DNA of 52,017 bases from Parapedobacter lycopersici_A (GCF_040395035.1 NZ_JBEBRB010000012.1:1-52017); one strand, 5' to 3'; positions 33,908 through 43,215 are shown, numbered from the stretch's first letter. Made by a program: numbers and translations. The notes: a model not told the origin generated them from the sequence alone.

Positions 33908-34885
33908 TTAACGGAGATAAACTTCGGGGTTTACGCAGTGTGGCAGTTTTTCACCGCGGAGCCCGGCAACGATATTGGCTACCGTAAGCTGCATCATTTT
34001 CATCCGTGTTTCTACGGTGGCCGAGCCGATATGGGGCAGCACTGCCACGGTGGGCATGTTAAGCAGTGGGTTGTCACTGGCGGAGGGTTCGGGATTGGTG
34101 ACATCGAGCCCCGCTCCCCAGATCGTTCCGGTTTCAATGGCCTCCCGCAGGTCGTTTTCCCGGTGGAGCTGCCCACGGGCGGTATTGATGAAAATGGCAG
34201 AACTTTTCATTTTTGAAAACGTATCCCGGTTAAAAACCTCCCGCGTCTCATCGCTCAGGTTGGCGTGTACACTCAGTATATCACTTTGCCGGAGCAGCTC
34301 GTCAAATGACACCCGACGGGCACCCAGTTCCTTTTCGGCCTGCTCATTCCGGCCACGGTTATGGTAAATGACCGGCATGTCAAAGGCCAGCCGGCAACTT
34401 TTGGCCAGCTCAAAGCCGATCCGGCCCAAGCCATAAATCCCCAGGGTCTTACCCGTAAGCTCCACGCCAAGATTAGCCATGGGGTCGAAAAAATCCCAGT
34501 TGCCGCGAAGGATTTCCTTGTGCATGTGCAACGCTTTCCGGGCCACATTCTGCATGAGCAGGAAAGCGGTATCCGCCGTGGTTTTGCTGAGCACACCCGG
34601 TGTATTGCCAATGGGAATCCCCAGTTCTGTGGCCGCGGGTACATCTACCCGGTCATAGCCCACACTGCACAACGCGATGACTTTCAGGTGGCGGCATTCC
34701 TGCAGGAAGCTGCGGTCGATGCGGTTGCTTCCCACACTGAACAGCCCGTCGCTTTCTTTGGCATACCGGATTAATTCTTCAGGCGTCAGGTTGCGTCTTT
34801 CTGTCCATTCGGCTGTCTGGTATCCCTGATCGATGAATGCTTGCTTAATAACGGAAGGAACCTGGCGTGTGATGAAAACTTTCAT
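33908..34885 (-). CDS. D-2-hydroxyacid dehydrogenase (glyoxylate/hydroxypyruvate reductase type)
   Basis: A 325-residue NAD(P)-dependent enzyme. The nucleotide loop is GLGRIG (152-157), and the catalytic trio is R237 (INTARG), E266 (NPEP) and H285 (LPHIGSA). The ring of conserved residues near the start (CSVGYDRVDV) also fits glycerate/glyoxylate reductases (GyaR/GhrB-like). It probably reduces glyoxylate or hydroxypyruvate in the cytoplasm. It converges on the TIGR02757 gene (34 bp apart) and stands divergent from pyrF. Other D-2-hydroxyacid substrates cannot be excluded. Confidence 0.88.
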   Translation of the reverse strand: MKVFITRQVPSVIKQAFIDQGYQTAEWTERRNLTPEELIRYAKESDGLFSVGSNRIDRSFLQECRHLKVIALCSVGYDRVDVPAATELGIPIGNTPGVLSKTTADTAFLLMQNVARKALHMHKEILRGNWDFFDPMANLGVELTGKTLGIYGLGRIGFELAKSCRLAFDMPVIYHNRGRNEQAEKELGARRVSFDELLRQSDILSVHANLSDETREVFNRDTFSKMKSSAIFINTARGQLHRENDLREAIETGTIWGAGLDVTNPEPSASDNPLLNMPTVAVLPHIGSATVETRMKMMQLTVANIVAGLRGEKLPHCVNPEVYLR

Positions 34886-34935
34886 GGTTAGGGGTAAAGA
34901 TACTATTTTTTATTTTTTAACAGCGATTTTTGTCT

Positions 34936-34943
34936 TAGGTTTG
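34936..34943 (+). promoter_or_regulatory. -7 box of pyrF
   Basis: TAGGTTTG, an exact TAnnTTTG, 44 nt before the pyrF ATG. No TTG element is seen at 19-21 nt; the upstream sequence is T-rich. Confidence 0.5.
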
Positions 34944-34987
34944 CAGTAGCGATAACACTGCATCATCATTTATCATATTCCAAACAG

Positions 34988-35824
34988 ATGACCCGATCCG
35001 AGCTGATCAGCCAGATAAAAAACAAGCGTTCTTTTCTTTGTGTTGGACTTGATACCGACATCACGAAAATTCCTGAACACCTGCTTGCTTACGAAGATCC
35101 GGTTTTTGAATTTAACCGGCAGCTAATTGAAGCTACAGCCGATCTTTGTGTGGCCTATAAACCCAATATTGCATTTTACGAGTGCAGGGGCGTAGCCGGC
35201 TGGACGAGCCTGCAGCGGACCTGGGCAGCGCTTCCCACGGAATGCCTGCGTATCGCCGATGCCAAGCGCGGCGATATCGGCAATACGGCCCGGATGTACG
35301 CCACGGCTTTTTTTGACGAGCAGGTGTCGGGACTGGGTTTCGACGCGCTGACGGTTTCGCCGTATATGGGAAGTGATTCGGTGCAGCCTTTCCTGGGTTT
35401 CGACGGAAAATGGGCAATTGTGCTGGCGCTCACTTCCAATGCAGGCGGACTCGATTTTCAGACCATAACCGATGCAAGGGGGAAGGCGCTTTTCGAGCAG
35501 GTTATTGAGCGCGTGAATACCTGGGGCAGTCCGGAAGATACCATGTATGTAGTAGGCGCGACACGCGGCGAAGCATTTTCGGCCGTACGGAAATATGCGC
35601 CCGATCATTTTCTGCTGGTACCCGGTGTTGGTGCACAGGGGGGAAGCTTGCGCGACGTATGTGCATATGGCATGAATAAAGACTGCGGATTGCTTGTCAA
35701 TGCGACGCGCTCCATCATTTACGCATCGAACGGAACTGACTTCGCCGAAAAAGCCCGGCTGGAGGCCCAGGCATTACAGCGGGAAATGGAACAGGAACTG
35801 TTGGCCGCCGGCCTTATTGATTAA
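34988..35824 (+). CDS. pyrF: Orotidine 5'-phosphate decarboxylase (type 2)
   Basis: A 278-residue enzyme that decarboxylates OMP to UMP, the last step of de novo pyrimidine synthesis. The longer type 2 form is clear: FLCVGLDTD near the N terminus (16-24), KPNIAFYECRG, and the catalytic Asp/Lys region RIADAKRGDIGNTA at about residues 89-102. VPGVGAQGG (about 214-222) is the phosphate-binding block. It has its own promoter box. Its last 11 bases overlap the end of the membrane-protein gene on the other strand, a tail-to-tail arrangement with no room for a terminator. Confidence 0.95.
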   Translation: MTRSELISQIKNKRSFLCVGLDTDITKIPEHLLAYEDPVFEFNRQLIEATADLCVAYKPNIAFYECRGVAGWTSLQRTWAALPTECLRIADAKRGDIGNTARMYATAFFDEQVSGLGFDALTVSPYMGSDSVQPFLGFDGKWAIVLALTSNAGGLDFQTITDARGKALFEQVIERVNTWGSPEDTMYVVGATRGEAFSAVRKYAPDHFLLVPGVGAQGGSLRDVCAYGMNKDCGLLVNATRSIIYASNGTDFAEKARLEAQALQREMEQELLAAGLID

Positions 35825-37118
35825 GCCTCAGGAACGTCACCAGGACCTTATCGATCCGGTTGCCATCCATGTCAACCACTTCAAACTCATGATCTTTCCA
35901 CTGGAATTTTTCGCCGGCGCTGGGTACATGTCCGAGTTTGAGGAGGATCAGTCCGGCAATCGTGTTAATGCTGCCGAGGCCCTCTTCTTCTTCATCGTCT
36001 GAAACGGTAATATCCAATGTTTCAAATAGCTCATTGAGCTGATATTGGCCGTCGATCAGGAAACTGCCGTCTTCGCGGGTTACAATGTCCGGCCTTTCCA
36101 CGCTTTCGCTTTCGGAAATATTGCCAACCAGGCTGCTCAGGATATCGTTGAGCGTGACGATGCCCTGCAAAGACCCGTATTCATCCAGTACAACCGCTTG
36201 GTGGATTTTGGATGCCCGGAATTTATTGAGGATGCTGTATGCAGAACTGTTTTCATGCACATAGTTTAGCGGCTGTGTGAGTTCCTTCAACTGGATGGGG
36301 GCCGCAATGAGGTATTTGTTCAGCAGCGACTTAATGTGTACGATACCGATAATATTGTCAAGTCCGTTTTCACACACCGGATAGACAGAATGCCCGCTTT
36401 CCAGTATGGTTTCTTTATGGGTTTCATAATCGTCGTTGACATCGAGCCACACGATATTGCTGCGGTGCGTCATTAAATTGACCGCCTTTTTGTCGCCCAG
36501 ACTAAACACCCGGTCTACAATCTCGTGTTCAATATGCTCAATTGCCCCGCTGTCGGCACCTTCATCAACCAATGCTTTAATCTCTTCTTCGGTTACGGCA
36601 TTTTTAGATGTTTTGACGTTCAGCAGCCGTACGATGGCTTCCGTGGTGGCGCTGAGCAGCCATACGAATGGCGCGACGACCCGGCTTAGCAGGTTCATGG
36701 GTATGGCGACCAGCATGGCGTATTTTTCCGGCATGGCCAGCCCGATGCGTTTTGGTACGAGTTCGCCGAGGACCAGGGTAAGAAAAGTAATGATGAGCAC
36801 GACAATAAATACCGAAAGCTGACTGCTGTAACCGTCGAGCCAACGGACGTCACTGAGATAGACGTCAATGCGTTGCGCAATGGTGCTTCCGCCGAAAATA
36901 CCGGTGAGTATGCCGATCAGCGTGATGCCGATCTGAACGGTGGAGAGAAACTGGTTGGGCGACTCCTTTAATCTTAATACCTGCTTGGCAGCGGCATTCT
37001 TGCGGTCGGATAAGGTTTGTAAACGGGCTTTCCGGCTTGATATAATGGCGATTTCAGAAGCGGAAAAAACCCCGTTTAGTAATATCAGCGCTAAAATAAT
37101 CAGCGATTCTGTAAGCAT
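35814..37118 (-). CDS. CNNM/CBS domain membrane protein (hemolysin C/CorC family)
   Basis: A 434-residue protein started at ATG 37118 (MLTESLIILALILL). It has a DUF21/CNNM membrane domain with about four segments (residues 1-190), including the FSASEIAIISSRKARLQ signature, then a CBS pair (about 205-330) and a C-terminal CorC_HlyC domain (about 345-430) preceded by an acidic DDEEEEG stretch. Relatives are implicated in magnesium and cobalt efflux; the name hemolysin is historical. The membrane half is the transporter part and the CBS pair probably binds adenine nucleotide. It lies downstream of lon but a terminator separates them. Confidence 0.9.
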   Translation of the reverse strand: MLTESLIILALILLNGVFSASEIAIISSRKARLQTLSDRKNAAAKQVLRLKESPNQFLSTVQIGITLIGILTGIFGGSTIAQRIDVYLSDVRWLDGYSSQLSVFIVVLIITFLTLVLGELVPKRIGLAMPEKYAMLVAIPMNLLSRVVAPFVWLLSATTEAIVRLLNVKTSKNAVTEEEIKALVDEGADSGAIEHIEHEIVDRVFSLGDKKAVNLMTHRSNIVWLDVNDDYETHKETILESGHSVYPVCENGLDNIIGIVHIKSLLNKYLIAAPIQLKELTQPLNYVHENSSAYSILNKFRASKIHQAVVLDEYGSLQGIVTLNDILSSLVGNISESESVERPDIVTREDGSFLIDGQYQLNELFETLDITVSDDEEEEGLGSINTIAGLILLKLGHVPSAGEKFQWKDHEFEVVDMDGNRIDKVLVTFLRLNQ

Positions 37119-37141
37119 GTAGCTAAAATAGAAAATTAATC

Positions 37142-37177
37142 GGATAAACAAAATAGCACCGGCATGTTGCCGGTGCT
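37142..37177 (-). terminator. Intrinsic terminator of lon
   Basis: A perfect 10-bp stem (37155-37164 and 37168-37177, loop TGT) with a moderately T-rich tail on the minus strand (ATTTTGTTT). It lies 29 nt past the lon stop. Confidence 0.7.
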
Positions 37178-37206
37178 GCTTGCAGTGACTGTTCTTTGCT
37201 TAATAA

Positions 37207-39663
37207 TTAAACGTTGACATCCAGGCTCTTCGCATTTTTCACGCGTGCATTCAGGAGCGCCAGGTCAATGACTTCCCGCATTTCGCTGACGTAATGGAAC
37301 GTCAGGTCTTTCAGGTAATGTTCCTTAATTTGCAGGATGTCCTTCCGGTTCGCTTTGGATAGGATAATTTCCCGGATATTTGCCCGCTTGGCGGCCAGTA
37401 TCTTTTCTTTTATTCCGCCCACGGGAAGCACCTTGCCGCGTAGGGTAATTTCCCCGGTCATGGCCAGTTTGTCCTTGACCTTACGTTGGGTAAAACTGGA
37501 AGCCAGTGCGGTAAGCATCGTAATTCCGGCTGACGGACCGTCCTTCGGTGTGGCGCCTGCAGGCACATGGATGTGTATATCCCAGTGATCGAATACTTGG
37601 TAGTCGATTCCGAATTCGTCGGCATGCGACTTTAGGTAAGCCAGTGCAATATTGGCCGATTCCTTCATCACATCGCCGAGATTACCAGTTAGCGTCAGTT
37701 TACCTTTACCGCGGCTTAGGCTCGATTCAATATAAAGGATATCACCTCCCACCTGTGTCCATGCCAGGCCGGTGACTACGCCGGCCGTTTCACTGTGCTC
37801 ATAAAATTCCTTGTCAAAAATCGGCGCACCCAGGATATTTTCGACCTCTTTTTCGGTAATAGGTGATTTAACGGGCTGCTCCATAACGATGCCGGTTGCC
37901 ACACCCCGCACTATCGACCCGATTTTTTTCTCCAATCCACGCACCCCCGACTCACGGGTATATTCGTCGATGATTTTCTCGATCACCTTACCCCGCATGG
38001 CGAGGTCCTTAGCCCCGATACCATGCAATTCACGTTGTTTGGGAATGAGATGCCGCTTGGCAATTTCTATTTTTTCTTCGATGGTATACCCGTTTACTTC
38101 TATGATTTCCATACGGTCGAGCAGGGCCGGCTGTATGCTGCTCAGCGAGTTGGCTGTTGCGATGAACATCACGTTGGACAGATCGTAATCCAGTTCCACA
38201 TAATGGTCATAAAAGGCGTTATTCTGCTCCGGATCGAGCACTTCCAGCAGGGCAGAAGAGGGGTCGCCCCGGAAGTCGCTCCCCACCTTGTCGATTTCAT
38301 CGAGCACAAATACGGGGTTAGCTGCTCCGGCCTTTTTCAGCGATTGAATAATGCGCCCCGGCATGGCGCCGATATAGGTTTTCCGGTGTCCCCTGATTTC
38401 GGCTTCGTCGCGGATGCCGCCGAGCGCCATCCGGGTATATTTACGACCAAGCGCCTTGGCTATCGATTTACCCAATGACGTTTTACCCACACCCGGAGGA
38501 CCTACCAGGCACAGTATAGGTGCCTTCATGTTGTTCCTGAGTTTGAGTACAGCAAGGTATTCGATGATCCGGCTCTTTACTTTATCAAGTCCATAGTGAT
38601 CCCTATCCAGTATTTTCTTTGCCCGCTGGAGATCGAAATTGTCTTTGGTGAAATGATTCCATGGCAACTCAAGCAGCAATTCCAGGTAGTTTAACTGTAC
38701 AGAATAGTCCGCAGCGGCCGGATTGATGCGGGCCAGCTTGTCTAATTCTTTGTGGAAATGCTGGTCCACTTCCTTGGACCATTTTTTATCCTTTGCCTGT
38801 TTCCGAAGGTCCTCGATCTCGAGATCCGGCGTTATCCCACCCAGCTCTTCCTGAATGGTTTTCAGCTGCTGGTTAAGGAAGTAATCCCGTTGCTGTTTAT
38901 CAAGATCACCTTTTACCTTGTTTTGTATCTGTGTTTTAAGCTCCAGCATCTGAAGCTCAAGATTAAGCTGCTCCAATACGCGGGATGCGCGTTTTTCCAG
39001 GTTGGCGATTTCAAGCAACTGCTGTTTGAACGGCAGATCAGCATTGAGGTTCGACGAGATGAAGTTGATTAAGAACCCCGGACTCTCAATGTTTTTGATG
39101 GCAATGCCCGCCTCGCTCGGTATATGCGGTGATAGTTGTATAATCTGCAGTGCCATTTCCTTAATGGAGGAAATCAGCGCATTGAATTCGCGGTTGGTTT
39201 TATGTTTTTTCTCCTGAAACCGTTCAATGGATGCTTTAAAATAAGGCTCGCTCTGCACGAGTTCGTTAAGCTGGAAGCGCTGCTTACCCTGTATAATAAC
39301 CGTGGTGTTGCCATCGGGCATTTGCAGAATCTTAATGATCATCGCCACGGTACCCACTTTGTTAAGCTGCTCAAATGTGGGGTCTTCAATAGACATGTCC
39401 TGCTGAGACACTACACCGATGACCCGGTCGCCCTTATACGCGTCTTTTACCAGTTTGATGGATTTGTCGCGACCCACGGTAATCGGGATAACCACACCGG
39501 GGAACAGCACGGTATTGCGCAGCGGAAGAATAGCCAGCGTTTCCGGCAGTTCGGCATTGGTCATCTCGTCTTCATCCTGCTGGCTCAGCAATGGGAAAAA
39601 TTCGGTGTCTTCGTTTATGATGGGGATTCCTTGGTCAAAGAATGAATCGTATTTATTACTCAT
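37207..39663 (-). CDS. lon: ATP-dependent protease Lon
   Basis: An 818-residue LonA protease. The N-terminal substrate domain begins near residue 43 (LAILPLRN). The AAA+ module has Walker A GPPGVGKT at 388-395 and Walker B VFVLDEIDK at 451-459. The proteolytic dyad is S711 in PKDGPSAG and K754 in GGIKEKIL, with the expected 43-residue spacing. It degrades misfolded and regulatory proteins in the cytoplasm. It is a single-gene unit. The 367-bp gap upstream contains no clear sigma-A box and no recognisable heat-shock operator, so its control is not evident. Confidence 0.97.
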   Translation of the reverse strand: MSNKYDSFFDQGIPIINEDTEFFPLLSQQDEDEMTNAELPETLAILPLRNTVLFPGVVIPITVGRDKSIKLVKDAYKGDRVIGVVSQQDMSIEDPTFEQLNKVGTVAMIIKILQMPDGNTTVIIQGKQRFQLNELVQSEPYFKASIERFQEKKHKTNREFNALISSIKEMALQIIQLSPHIPSEAGIAIKNIESPGFLINFISSNLNADLPFKQQLLEIANLEKRASRVLEQLNLELQMLELKTQIQNKVKGDLDKQQRDYFLNQQLKTIQEELGGITPDLEIEDLRKQAKDKKWSKEVDQHFHKELDKLARINPAAADYSVQLNYLELLLELPWNHFTKDNFDLQRAKKILDRDHYGLDKVKSRIIEYLAVLKLRNNMKAPILCLVGPPGVGKTSLGKSIAKALGRKYTRMALGGIRDEAEIRGHRKTYIGAMPGRIIQSLKKAGAANPVFVLDEIDKVGSDFRGDPSSALLEVLDPEQNNAFYDHYVELDYDLSNVMFIATANSLSSIQPALLDRMEIIEVNGYTIEEKIEIAKRHLIPKQRELHGIGAKDLAMRGKVIEKIIDEYTRESGVRGLEKKIGSIVRGVATGIVMEQPVKSPITEKEVENILGAPIFDKEFYEHSETAGVVTGLAWTQVGGDILYIESSLSRGKGKLTLTGNLGDVMKESANIALAYLKSHADEFGIDYQVFDHWDIHIHVPAGATPKDGPSAGITMLTALASSFTQRKVKDKLAMTGEITLRGKVLPVGGIKEKILAAKRANIREIILSKANRKDILQIKEHYLKDLTFHYVSEMREVIDLALLNARVKNAKSLDVNV

Positions 39664-40030
39664 CTATGTTGTTCTTTAGCTTGTAACGGCGCCATATTGG
39701 CAGCCACTGTTTGTTTAGTTGCCTGACTAATGTTAATTGATGTGTCTGCAAGCCTTATGCCAACCCGTGGTTTTTTTCATATTTTAACAATTCCGCCATT
39801 CATTTTGCCGCCAGCGTATTGAAAAGCTGAAAAAAAGTCAGTACAACAGGACAGGTGGCCGGCTAGGAAGTGTATGCCAAATTATTTTCAGTGAATGACG
39901 GCATTGTTTGTGATTATGTTTTTAAGTATGTTTGTAACACTGCTGGATTTTGTAGCATGGATATTGCTACGAATACTGGCAGTTGCTGTGTCAATGCAGC
40001 AGCGCAAGGGTTTTATTGTAATTGAAAAAT
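39664..40030. other. Gap between divergent lon and TPR genes
   Basis: This 367-bp spacer must hold both promoters. I find no exact TAnnTTTG with a good TTG element. A small perfect hairpin (GTAGCA/TGCTAC, 7-nt loop) lies at about 39952-39970, about 60 bp before the TPR gene start. Open frames here are short and lack support. Confidence 0.4.
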
Positions 40031-40705
40031 ATGAAACGAGACAAATTGAAATCAACGTGTAAAAAAATGAACCGGGGCCTGATAGCCGGACTGTTATGCC
40101 TGGGAGTTGTGATGGCGCATGGACAGACAACGGAAACCGCACCGAGCAATCCCAATGTCCGGTTAGGGCAGAAAGCGCTGCTGGATGGCGATTTTAAATC
40201 AGCTGCTGGCTACCTCCAGAAAGCACTGCCACAGGAAGGGGACGATGAAAACGTATGGTACATGCTGGGCTACTCGCAATATCACAGCGGCGATTATAAT
40301 AAGGCGAAGGATTCATTCAGTAAAGTCATTGAATTAACCCCCGATAACGTAGCGGCTTACTATTACCGTGGAAAGGCGAATAATATTTTGGCTGTTCAGA
40401 CGGAAACACGGGTAAGCAGCAGCAACCGGGAAAAAATGCTGAATGCGGCAATAGCCGATTATACCAAGGCGATTGAGCTGAACGCTGAAGACGTAAAACT
40501 GTATCAGAACCGCGCGATTGCCTACCGCGATCTGGGGATATTACGCGGCACTACGGGAACGGCAAATTACGACAAGGCCGTGGCCGTTGACGCATATGAT
40601 AAATCAATCGTTGATTTTGAGCAGGTACTGGCACTGACGCCAGGTAAAAAAGATATTCAGACAGAAATAAAGAAAGCGAAGGTATACCGGGATAACCTGA
40701 AATAG
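40031..40705 (+). CDS. Exported TPR-repeat protein
   Basis: I take ATG 40031 (224 residues, MKRDKLKSTCKKMNRG); the internal ATG at 40067 is also possible. A basic start and hydrophobic core (about residues 17-31, ending MAHGQ) make a signal peptide. The body has TPR units, such as LGQKALLDGDFKSAAGYLQKAL, shown in part as GDFKSAAGYLQKALP, then NVWYMLGYSQYHSGDYNKAK, NVAAYYYRGKANN and DVKLYQNRAIAYRDLG, each about 34 residues apart. It probably acts as a periplasmic scaffold. It is a single gene followed by a structured element with a T run. Confidence 0.85.
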   Translation: MKRDKLKSTCKKMNRGLIAGLLCLGVVMAHGQTTETAPSNPNVRLGQKALLDGDFKSAAGYLQKALPQEGDDENVWYMLGYSQYHSGDYNKAKDSFSKVIELTPDNVAAYYYRGKANNILAVQTETRVSSSNREKMLNAAIADYTKAIELNAEDVKLYQNRAIAYRDLGILRGTTGTANYDKAVAVDAYDKSIVDFEQVLALTPGKKDIQTEIKKAKVYRDNLK

Positions 40706-40736
40706 GACCGGGTTCAGCGCTGATTTTATTGCTGGT

Positions 40737-40815
40737 AGAGGTTGCCGCTAAGCGGTGTGGCGTTTTAACGGCACACAGGGATAGAGAATCCCGGCTTATC
40801 TGCAACCTCTTTTTT
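40737..40815 (+). ncRNA. Multi-branched structured element ending in a T run (terminator or RNA)
   Basis: A 9-bp outer stem, AGAGGTTGC (40737-40745) with GCAACCTCT (40802-40810), encloses three hairpins: CGC/GCG with a TAA loop (about 40746-40754), GTGTG/CACAC extended by CGT/ACG after a mismatch (40755-40776), and GGGAT/ATCCC with a 5-nt loop (40778-40792). T6 (40810-40815) follows. The simplest reading is the terminator of the TPR gene; the three-armed interior is more elaborate than a terminator needs. It is not a tRNA: no T-loop or anticodon arm is present. Promoter not seen. Confidence 0.5.
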
Positions 40816-41386
40816 ATTTGCGCGTTGGAAATGTGCCGGTAATGCGGTAGGTATTGTCGCCGATTATGGCTACGTGCTGATTTTTGTCGATCCGGTAAAG
40901 CGAGTCGGGATAATAATCCAGTTGCTCTTCGGACCGGTATAACATGTTTTCCACGTGGTTACGGATCCGGATGTGCCTAACCTGTCCGTCCGGTTGTTTC
41001 TCCACGATGATCTCCTGTGTGCGTAATCCGGGATCAAGGCTGTGGTAAGTAACGGTGCTGCCCGCACTGTCGACCCGGTAACTTTGCTGCCATGCAGGTT
41101 TGTTGATGTCTGATTCGGAAAACAGACGCAATTCATTTTCCCACCCGTCGATCCGCACGTTGCGTGTCTCTTCCGTGCCGCTTTTCACTACCGTTTTTTT
41201 GATTTCCGGTGAAGCCTGTTGCAGACGTTCGGCCTCTGCTTTGAAGTATTGCTCCAGGCTGAAATAAGCAGTAACCGGTGCAGTGGCCGCCGGTTGGCTG
41301 CCAGGTGAAGAACACGACGTTACCGCAAACAGCAGTATTCCCATGCCATACGCGGGTATGGCTGTTATTTTTTTTGCCCGATTCAT
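40814..41386 (-). CDS. Predicted lipoprotein, unknown family
   Basis: A 190-residue exported protein with a lipoprotein signal (FAVTSC, lipidated C25). The mature part has regular beta-strand patterns (such as YRVDSAGSTVTYHSLDPG and RHIRIRNHVENMLYRS) without a domain I recognise. Its ATG overlaps the stop of gpmI by one base (TAATG), so translation is probably coupled and it belongs to the gpmI mRNA. A link with glycolysis is not implied. It ends at the structured element that follows the convergent TPR gene. Confidence 0.72.
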   Translation of the reverse strand: MNRAKKITAIPAYGMGILLFAVTSCSSPGSQPAATAPVTAYFSLEQYFKAEAERLQQASPEIKKTVVKSGTEETRNVRIDGWENELRLFSESDINKPAWQQSYRVDSAGSTVTYHSLDPGLRTQEIIVEKQPDGQVRHIRIRNHVENMLYRSEEQLDYYPDSLYRIDKNQHVAIIGDNTYRITGTFPTRK

Positions 41387-42906
41387 TAAACTAAGCTATT
41401 TCCCGTCATTTCCGCGGGGATAGGAACGCCCATAATCGTTAAGATCGTGGGAGCAACGTCACCTAATTTGCCGTCGGCAATCGTTTTAAAATCACTGTTT
41501 ACCAGAATACACGGAACCAGGTTTGTGGTGTGTGCAGTATTGACCGAACCATCGTCATTGACCATAAATTCCGCATTGCCATGATCCGCAATAATAATAA
41601 ACGTATATCCGGCACGGAGTCCGCACTCAACCACCTGCTGTGTACAGCGGTCGACTGTTTCCACCGCCTTGACCACGGCATCGAATACACCTGTATGGCC
41701 CACCATATCCGGATTGGCAAAGTTCAGGCAGATAAAATCAGGTTCCCGTGTGTTGATCTCGTTACAAATCGCGTCGGCCACACCCTGCGCACTCATTTCC
41801 GGTTGCAGGTCGTACGTGGCTACTTTCGGCGAAGGGATAAGGAGGCGGGATTCGCCGTCAAATTCCTTTTCCCGACCTCCGGAAAAAAAGAAAGTCACGT
41901 GGGGGTATTTTTCCGTTTCCGCAATTCGGGTCTGCGTTTTGTCATGGGTTTCGAGTACTTCGCCCAGGGTATTGGTGAGGTTATCTTTATGGAATACCAC
42001 ATCTACGTGTTTAAACGTATCGTCATACGCAGTCAGTGTAACGTAATGCAGTTTCAGCGGCTCCATCTGGTATTCGGGGAATGCCTTTTGCGTGAGCGCG
42101 ATCGTGATTTCCCGTCCGCGATCCGTCCGGAAGTTAAAGCAGATGACAACATCCCCTTCCTGAATGGTGGCCAGCGGCGTTCCCTGCGCGTCGGTTTTGA
42201 CAATGGGTTTAACAAATTCGTCGGTTACGCCCGCATCGTATGACTGCTGGATGGCAGCACTGATGTCCCGGGTAGGGCTGCCCGTCCCGTGAACCAGCAG
42301 GTCATAGGCCTGCTTTACCCGTTCCCATCGATTATCACGATCCATGGCGTAATACCGCCCGATGGCCGATGCCAGTTGTCCCGTGCTGGAGGGTAGGTAC
42401 TGTTCCAGCGCGCGTACATATTCGATGCCGGAATTTGGATCGGTATCCCGCCCATCCAGGAATGCGTGTACAAAAACACGGTCAGCAGGTAATCCCGCCT
42501 GCTTTGCTGCATCGCATAATCCGCGCAGGTGCTTGGTGTGCGCGTGCACGCCACCGTCCGATAACAGGCCAATGAAATGGACCCGCGCGTGATTGGACTT
42601 CGCATATCGGAACGCCCGTTGCAGCGTTTCATTTTTTTGAAACTCACCGTCATTCACCGCTTTGTGGATACGGCCCAGTTCCTGGTAGACGACGCGCCCC
42701 GCGCCGAGGTTCATATGCCCAACCTCGGAATTTCCCATTTGGCCTTCCGGAAGACCTACGGCTTCACCCGACGCGGCCAGCCGGCTGTTAGGTGAATTCG
42801 CAAGCAATTGATCCAGGTAGGGGGTGTTGGCCGCCAGTACGGCATTTGAGCGGTCCTGTTTACCGTAACCTAAACCATCCAGGATTATGAGTGCTACTTT
42901 TTTCAT
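41386..42906 (-). CDS. gpmI: 2,3-bisphosphoglycerate-independent phosphoglycerate mutase
   Basis: A 506-residue glycolytic enzyme that interconverts 3- and 2-phosphoglycerate. The metal Asp D10 is in LIILDGLG, and the phosphorylated serine is S60 in GNSEVGHMN. The HAFLDGRDTDP and IADHGNAEFM blocks hold further Mn ligands. The length and layout (alkaline-phosphatase domain with an inserted transferase domain) are typical. It leads a two-gene mRNA with a lipoprotein gene. A TATATTTG box lies 80 nt upstream. Confidence 0.96.
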   Translation of the reverse strand: MKKVALIILDGLGYGKQDRSNAVLAANTPYLDQLLANSPNSRLAASGEAVGLPEGQMGNSEVGHMNLGAGRVVYQELGRIHKAVNDGEFQKNETLQRAFRYAKSNHARVHFIGLLSDGGVHAHTKHLRGLCDAAKQAGLPADRVFVHAFLDGRDTDPNSGIEYVRALEQYLPSSTGQLASAIGRYYAMDRDNRWERVKQAYDLLVHGTGSPTRDISAAIQQSYDAGVTDEFVKPIVKTDAQGTPLATIQEGDVVICFNFRTDRGREITIALTQKAFPEYQMEPLKLHYVTLTAYDDTFKHVDVVFHKDNLTNTLGEVLETHDKTQTRIAETEKYPHVTFFFSGGREKEFDGESRLLIPSPKVATYDLQPEMSAQGVADAICNEINTREPDFICLNFANPDMVGHTGVFDAVVKAVETVDRCTQQVVECGLRAGYTFIIIADHGNAEFMVNDDGSVNTAHTTNLVPCILVNSDFKTIADGKLGDVAPTILTIMGVPIPAEMTGNSLV

Positions 42907-42985
42907 TCGAATAATTATTGATTACTTGTTCACGTTTATCGGCGCCAATACAGCATACGTGTAACAATTTTATCGTTCCTTGGTA

Positions 42986-42993
42986 CAAATATA
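42986..42993 (-). promoter_or_regulatory. -7 box of gpmI
   Basis: TATATTTG on the minus strand fits TAnnTTTG; the gpmI ATG is 79 nt on. The rest of the 329-bp gap between gpmI and the DUF4783 gene (42907-43235) holds a similar box for the opposite direction and no credible ORF. Confidence 0.5.
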
Positions 42994-43207
42994 CGCTTTT
43001 TCGGTAGGTTTAATGGGGTATTTCATCGATTAATGTGTGATCCGGCGATGCGTCTGAACGTCCTGCGGTTTCGCGTACCACACATCCGTAAATATGGCAT
43101 GTTTTTCGCTATACCCAAATTAAAGCGGATAGACCGGCAATTGCCGTACTACTGCGTACAAAATAGGCTACATCGGCGCGACCGATTATGGTTTCATTAA
43201 GTGCACC

Positions 43208-43215
43208 TACATTTG
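43208..43215 (+). promoter_or_regulatory. -7 box of the DUF4783 gene
   Basis: TACATTTG matches TAnnTTTG and lies 20 nt before the GTG start at 43236. No TTG element is seen at the usual distance. Confidence 0.45.

Noticed and set aside
39888..40142. 84-codon minus-strand ORF between lon and the TPR gene
   Set aside because: It overlaps the TPR gene's signal-peptide region on the opposite strand and has no start context or family.
40737..40810. A tRNA gene, suggested by the cloverleaf-like fold
   Set aside because: The stem lengths are wrong (9-bp outer stem), and there is no T-loop, no anticodon loop of seven and no invariant bases.
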